Shown piece after piece: positions 6,783-8,426 of a stretch of DNA of 8,426 bases. The notes under the pieces are model-generated. The model did not search any database, was not told the DNA's origin, and worked only from the letters and a program-made list of their open reading frames with translations. The position numbers were made by a program, and so were the translations under genes. The stretch covers positions 1 through 8,426 of the forward strand of contig JAXMCE010000033.1 in assembly GCA_046349515.1 (NCBI GenBank), in the 5' to 3' direction. Origin of the DNA: JBGPGW01 sp046349515. GTDB taxonomy: Bacteria; Pseudomonadota; Alphaproteobacteria; CADEGL01. Each line of letters opens with the position of its first letter. Within the stretch, counting starts at the first letter, position 1.

Positions 6783-8051
6783 CTAGTCCGCGACGAGCGG
6801 ATGGCCCTCGCGACGCACGGGGCCGCTCGCGACCGCGTGCGGATCGAGCGCCCGGACGACGGGCGTCGTCTCGGGGAGGGAGACGTAGTCGCGCTGCTGC
6901 TCCTTGGGCATGGGCGCGCGCTGGAACATGCGGTAGATCGCGAAGCCGGCCAGGACCAGATTGACGAGCGCCGAGTAGATGAACAGCCCGTCGGGCCCGA
7001 TCGTCGACATGAAGATCGACGCGATCGGCGGCCCGATGACGGCGCCGATGCCGTAAGTGAAGACGAAGCCGCCGCTGGCCTTGACGAGATCCTTGGGCGT
7101 CAAGAAATCGCAGGCATGGGCGACCGAGAGCGAGTAGGTCGTGAAGGACAGGCCGCCGTAGAGCGCGCCCACGAGGAGCGTCCACTGCGGATGGAGGCGG
7201 AGCGCGGCGCTCATCAGGATGCAGGCCCCGGCGACCGCGAAGAACACCGCCATCAGCACGGTGCGCCGGTCGTAGATGTCGGACAACCGGCCCACGGGCC
7301 ACTGCATGGCGAGGCCCGCGATGATCGTGACGCCCATGAAGCTCGAGACGCCCATGTCGTCGAGGCCGATGTCGCGAGCGAAGATCGGCCCCAAGCCGTA
7401 GAACGCGCCGTTGACGAGGCCGGTGCCGAGCACGCCCACGACTCCCAAGGGCGAGACCCGGTAGAGGGCGCGGAAGCCCAGGGTCGAGCGCTCGCCGAAC
7501 ACCGGTGCCGGCGCGCGCGTGAGCGCCACCGGAATGAGGCCCACGGTGATGAGCACGGTCGCCAGCGCGAAGAGCTCGAATCCGCCCGGGCTCGCCAGGT
7601 TCAGCAGGAACTGCCCGAGCCCCGTCGCGAGATAGACCATGATCATGTAGAGGGCGAGCACCTGGCCGCGGTTCTCGTTCGATGCGCGCGCGTTGAGCCA
7701 GCTCTCGACCACCATGTTGAGCCCGGCCATGCCGTAGCCGGTCGCCGTCCGCAGCGCGGTCCAGACGAGTCCCGTCACGAGCAGGATCTGCGAGAGCGCG
7801 GCCGCCGCGAGGAGCGCCGCCGCCGCGGCGAAGGTGCGCACGGGACCCACGCGCTCGACGATCCGCGGCAGCGTGCGCGCGGCGATCATCTGGCCCGCGA
7901 AATAGCAGGCCAGCACCAGACCGATGATCTCGGCCGGGAAGTTTTCGATCTTCATCCGGAGGCTGATGATCGTGGTGAGCAGCCCGTTGCCGAGCTGCAC
8001 GATTCCCATGCCGAGAAGAAGCGAGGCGATCTGGGGAAAGGTCTTGCTCAT
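6783..8051 (-). CDS. MFS transporter, YcaD-like
   Basis: This 422-residue major facilitator protein has about twelve hydrophobic segments and a hydrophilic C-terminal tail of about 45 residues (from about 377). The stretch ESWLNARASNENRG (116-129) followed by VLALYMIMVYLATGLGQ resembles the characteristic segment of YcaD-type MFS carriers, and GRLSDIYDRR (254-263) is the MFS motif A of the second half. YcaD relatives have no well-established substrate, so only a secondary transporter of small molecules can be claimed. The start at 8051 is chosen because GAGGAAAGG (8061-8069, minus strand) lies nine bases before it; an ATG at 8075 would absorb that signal. The gene lies 11 nt before the DMT array, so it probably shares its transcript and regulation. 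Confidence 0.88.
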   Translation of the reverse strand: MSKTFPQIASLLLGMGIVQLGNGLLTTIISLRMKIENFPAEIIGLVLACYFAGQMIAARTLPRIVERVGPVRTFAAAAALLAAAALSQILLVTGLVWTALRTATGYGMAGLNMVVESWLNARASNENRGQVLALYMIMVYLATGLGQFLLNLASPGGFELFALATVLITVGLIPVALTRAPAPVFGERSTLGFRALYRVSPLGVVGVLGTGLVNGAFYGLGPIFARDIGLDDMGVSSFMGVTIIAGLAMQWPVGRLSDIYDRRTVLMAVFFAVAGACILMSAALRLHPQWTLLVGALYGGLSFTTYSLSVAHACDFLTPKDLVKASGGFVFTYGIGAVIGPPIASIFMSTIGPDGLFIYSALVNLVLAGFAIYRMFQRAPMPKEQQRDYVSLPETTPVVRALDPHAVASGPVRREGHPLVAD

Positions 8052-8108
8052 CGGCCGGTACCTTTCCTCAGGCATGCCACGGTCGGCCGCGCGCGGGCGA
8101 TCACGGCG
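8052..8108. other. Gap between the small gene and the MFS gene
   Basis: These 57 bases hold the MFS ribosome binding site and otherwise GC-rich sequence. No T-run after a stem is visible on either strand, so there is no sign of a terminator. Transcription from the small gene could continue into the transporter operon. A separate promoter here is not evident. Confidence 0.4.
8061..8069 (-). promoter_or_regulatory. Ribosome binding site of the MFS gene
   Basis: GAGGAAAGG on the minus strand precedes the ATG at 8051 by nine bases. It is the strongest Shine-Dalgarno match in this operon and favours 8051 over the upstream in-frame ATG at 8075. Confidence 0.6.
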
Positions 8109-8381
8109 TCAGCGCTTGCCAAGCGCGGCGCGGCCCTTGTCGGTCAGCTTGCAGACCAGCCAGTCCGGCTTCAACGGATTGTCGAACCATGGCTCGGCCC
8201 AACCCTCATCCACGCAGCGCCGGATCGTGCGCGGGTCGACCTTCTTGCCGCTCTCGTCGAAAAGCGGCAGCTTCCCGCCGGGCTGATCGAGCCCGCGCGA
8301 GAGCCATGCGCGTTGAACGGCCGTAGGGCGCGCGGCGGGTGCGGGCTTCTCGCCCCCCGCCACGATCGCGAGACGTGCCAT
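8109..8381 (-). CDS. Small hypothetical protein, possibly winged-helix
   Basis: This 90-residue protein is not assigned to a named family. The first 25 residues are rich in alanine and proline. The remainder has a plausible winged-helix shape: a helix (TAVQRAWLSRGL, 20-31), a helix-turn-helix-like segment (VDPRTIRRCVDEGWAEP, 48-64), then a strand and helix ending CKLTDKGRAAL (77-87), a pattern common at the end of small winged-helix domains. It may bind DNA and could regulate the transporter operon just downstream, but this is inferred from residue pattern and position only. The ATG at 8381 is supported by GGGAGGGAGG at 8385-8394; an in-frame upstream start at 8396 would include that site. 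Third positions are strongly G/C, supporting real coding. Confidence 0.75.
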   Translation of the reverse strand: MARLAIVAGGEKPAPAARPTAVQRAWLSRGLDQPGGKLPLFDESGKKVDPRTIRRCVDEGWAEPWFDNPLKPDWLVCKLTDKGRAALGKR

Positions 8382-8384
8382 GGG

Positions 8385-8394
8385 CCTCCCTCCC
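8385..8394 (-). promoter_or_regulatory. Ribosome binding site of the small gene
   Basis: GGGAGGGAGG on the minus strand ends three bases before the ATG at 8381; its first GGGAGG half has a better spacing of seven bases. It fixes the start at 8381, not at 8396. Confidence 0.55.
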
Positions 8395-8407
8395 ATTGCG
8401 TGGGCCC

Positions 8408-8413
8408 ATGCTA
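8408..8413 (-). promoter_or_regulatory. Possible -10 element of the minus-strand operon
   Basis: The minus strand reads CTAGCATG here; TAGCAT matches four of six -10 consensus bases and lies about 27 bases before the ATG at 8381. A -35 element would fall outside the window, so it cannot be tested here. Confidence 0.25.
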
Positions 8414-8426
8414 GGCGAGATCGCGG

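Noticed and set aside
8052..8108. Possible terminator between the small gene and the MFS gene
   Set aside because: GC-rich short complementarities exist, but there is no convincing stem followed by a T-run on either strand.
6801..8414. Long plus-strand open frame (537 codons) opposite the MFS and small genes
   Set aside because: It has the same charged, low-complexity antisense composition, no recognisable domain, and lies over a well-supported MFS gene.

Overview
The window is GC-rich (about two-thirds G+C by eye), densely packed, and shows very high G/C at third codon positions. Together with the protein families present (YcaD-type MFS, EamA-type DMT carriers, a CaiC-like acyl-CoA ligase, DUF2817 proteins), this suggests a free-living alphaproteobacterium, perhaps Rhodospirillales or Hyphomicrobiales. 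The taxon is inferred from composition and family style, not proven. I see no tRNA, rRNA, CRISPR, insertion sequence, phage gene or replication origin.

Layout. Positions 1-181 are a leader with no convincing gene and one possible -10 element. Two tandem plus-strand genes follow (182-1267 and 1315-2394). They encode paralogous DUF2817 proteins that keep what looks like the full catalytic set of M14-type zinc carboxypeptidases or deacylases. Only four bases separate the second one from the end of a minus-strand gene cluster, which fills the rest of the window.

In transcription order (right to left) that cluster contains: a 90-residue, possibly winged-helix protein (8381-8109); an MFS transporter of the YcaD type (8051-6783); three consecutive EamA/DMT permeases (6771-5836, 5839-4958, 4948-4058); and an AMP-forming acyl-CoA ligase (4054-2399). 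From the MFS gene onward the junctions are +11, -4, +9 and +3 nt, so these five genes are very probably one translationally coupled operon. The small gene is 57 nt upstream and may be its first gene.

How the genes may work together: four carriers plus one CoA ligase would fit transport of small, possibly acidic or amphipathic metabolites coupled to CoA activation of a carboxylic acid. The two convergent hydrolases could release such acids or amino acids from conjugates. This is an inference from neighbourhood; no substrate can be read from the sequence. The most notable features are the duplicated hydrolase pair, which diverges mainly between its last two catalytic residues, the triple DMT array, and a small hairpin whose two arms contain the two convergent stop codons. 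I found no clear evidence of an undescribed system.
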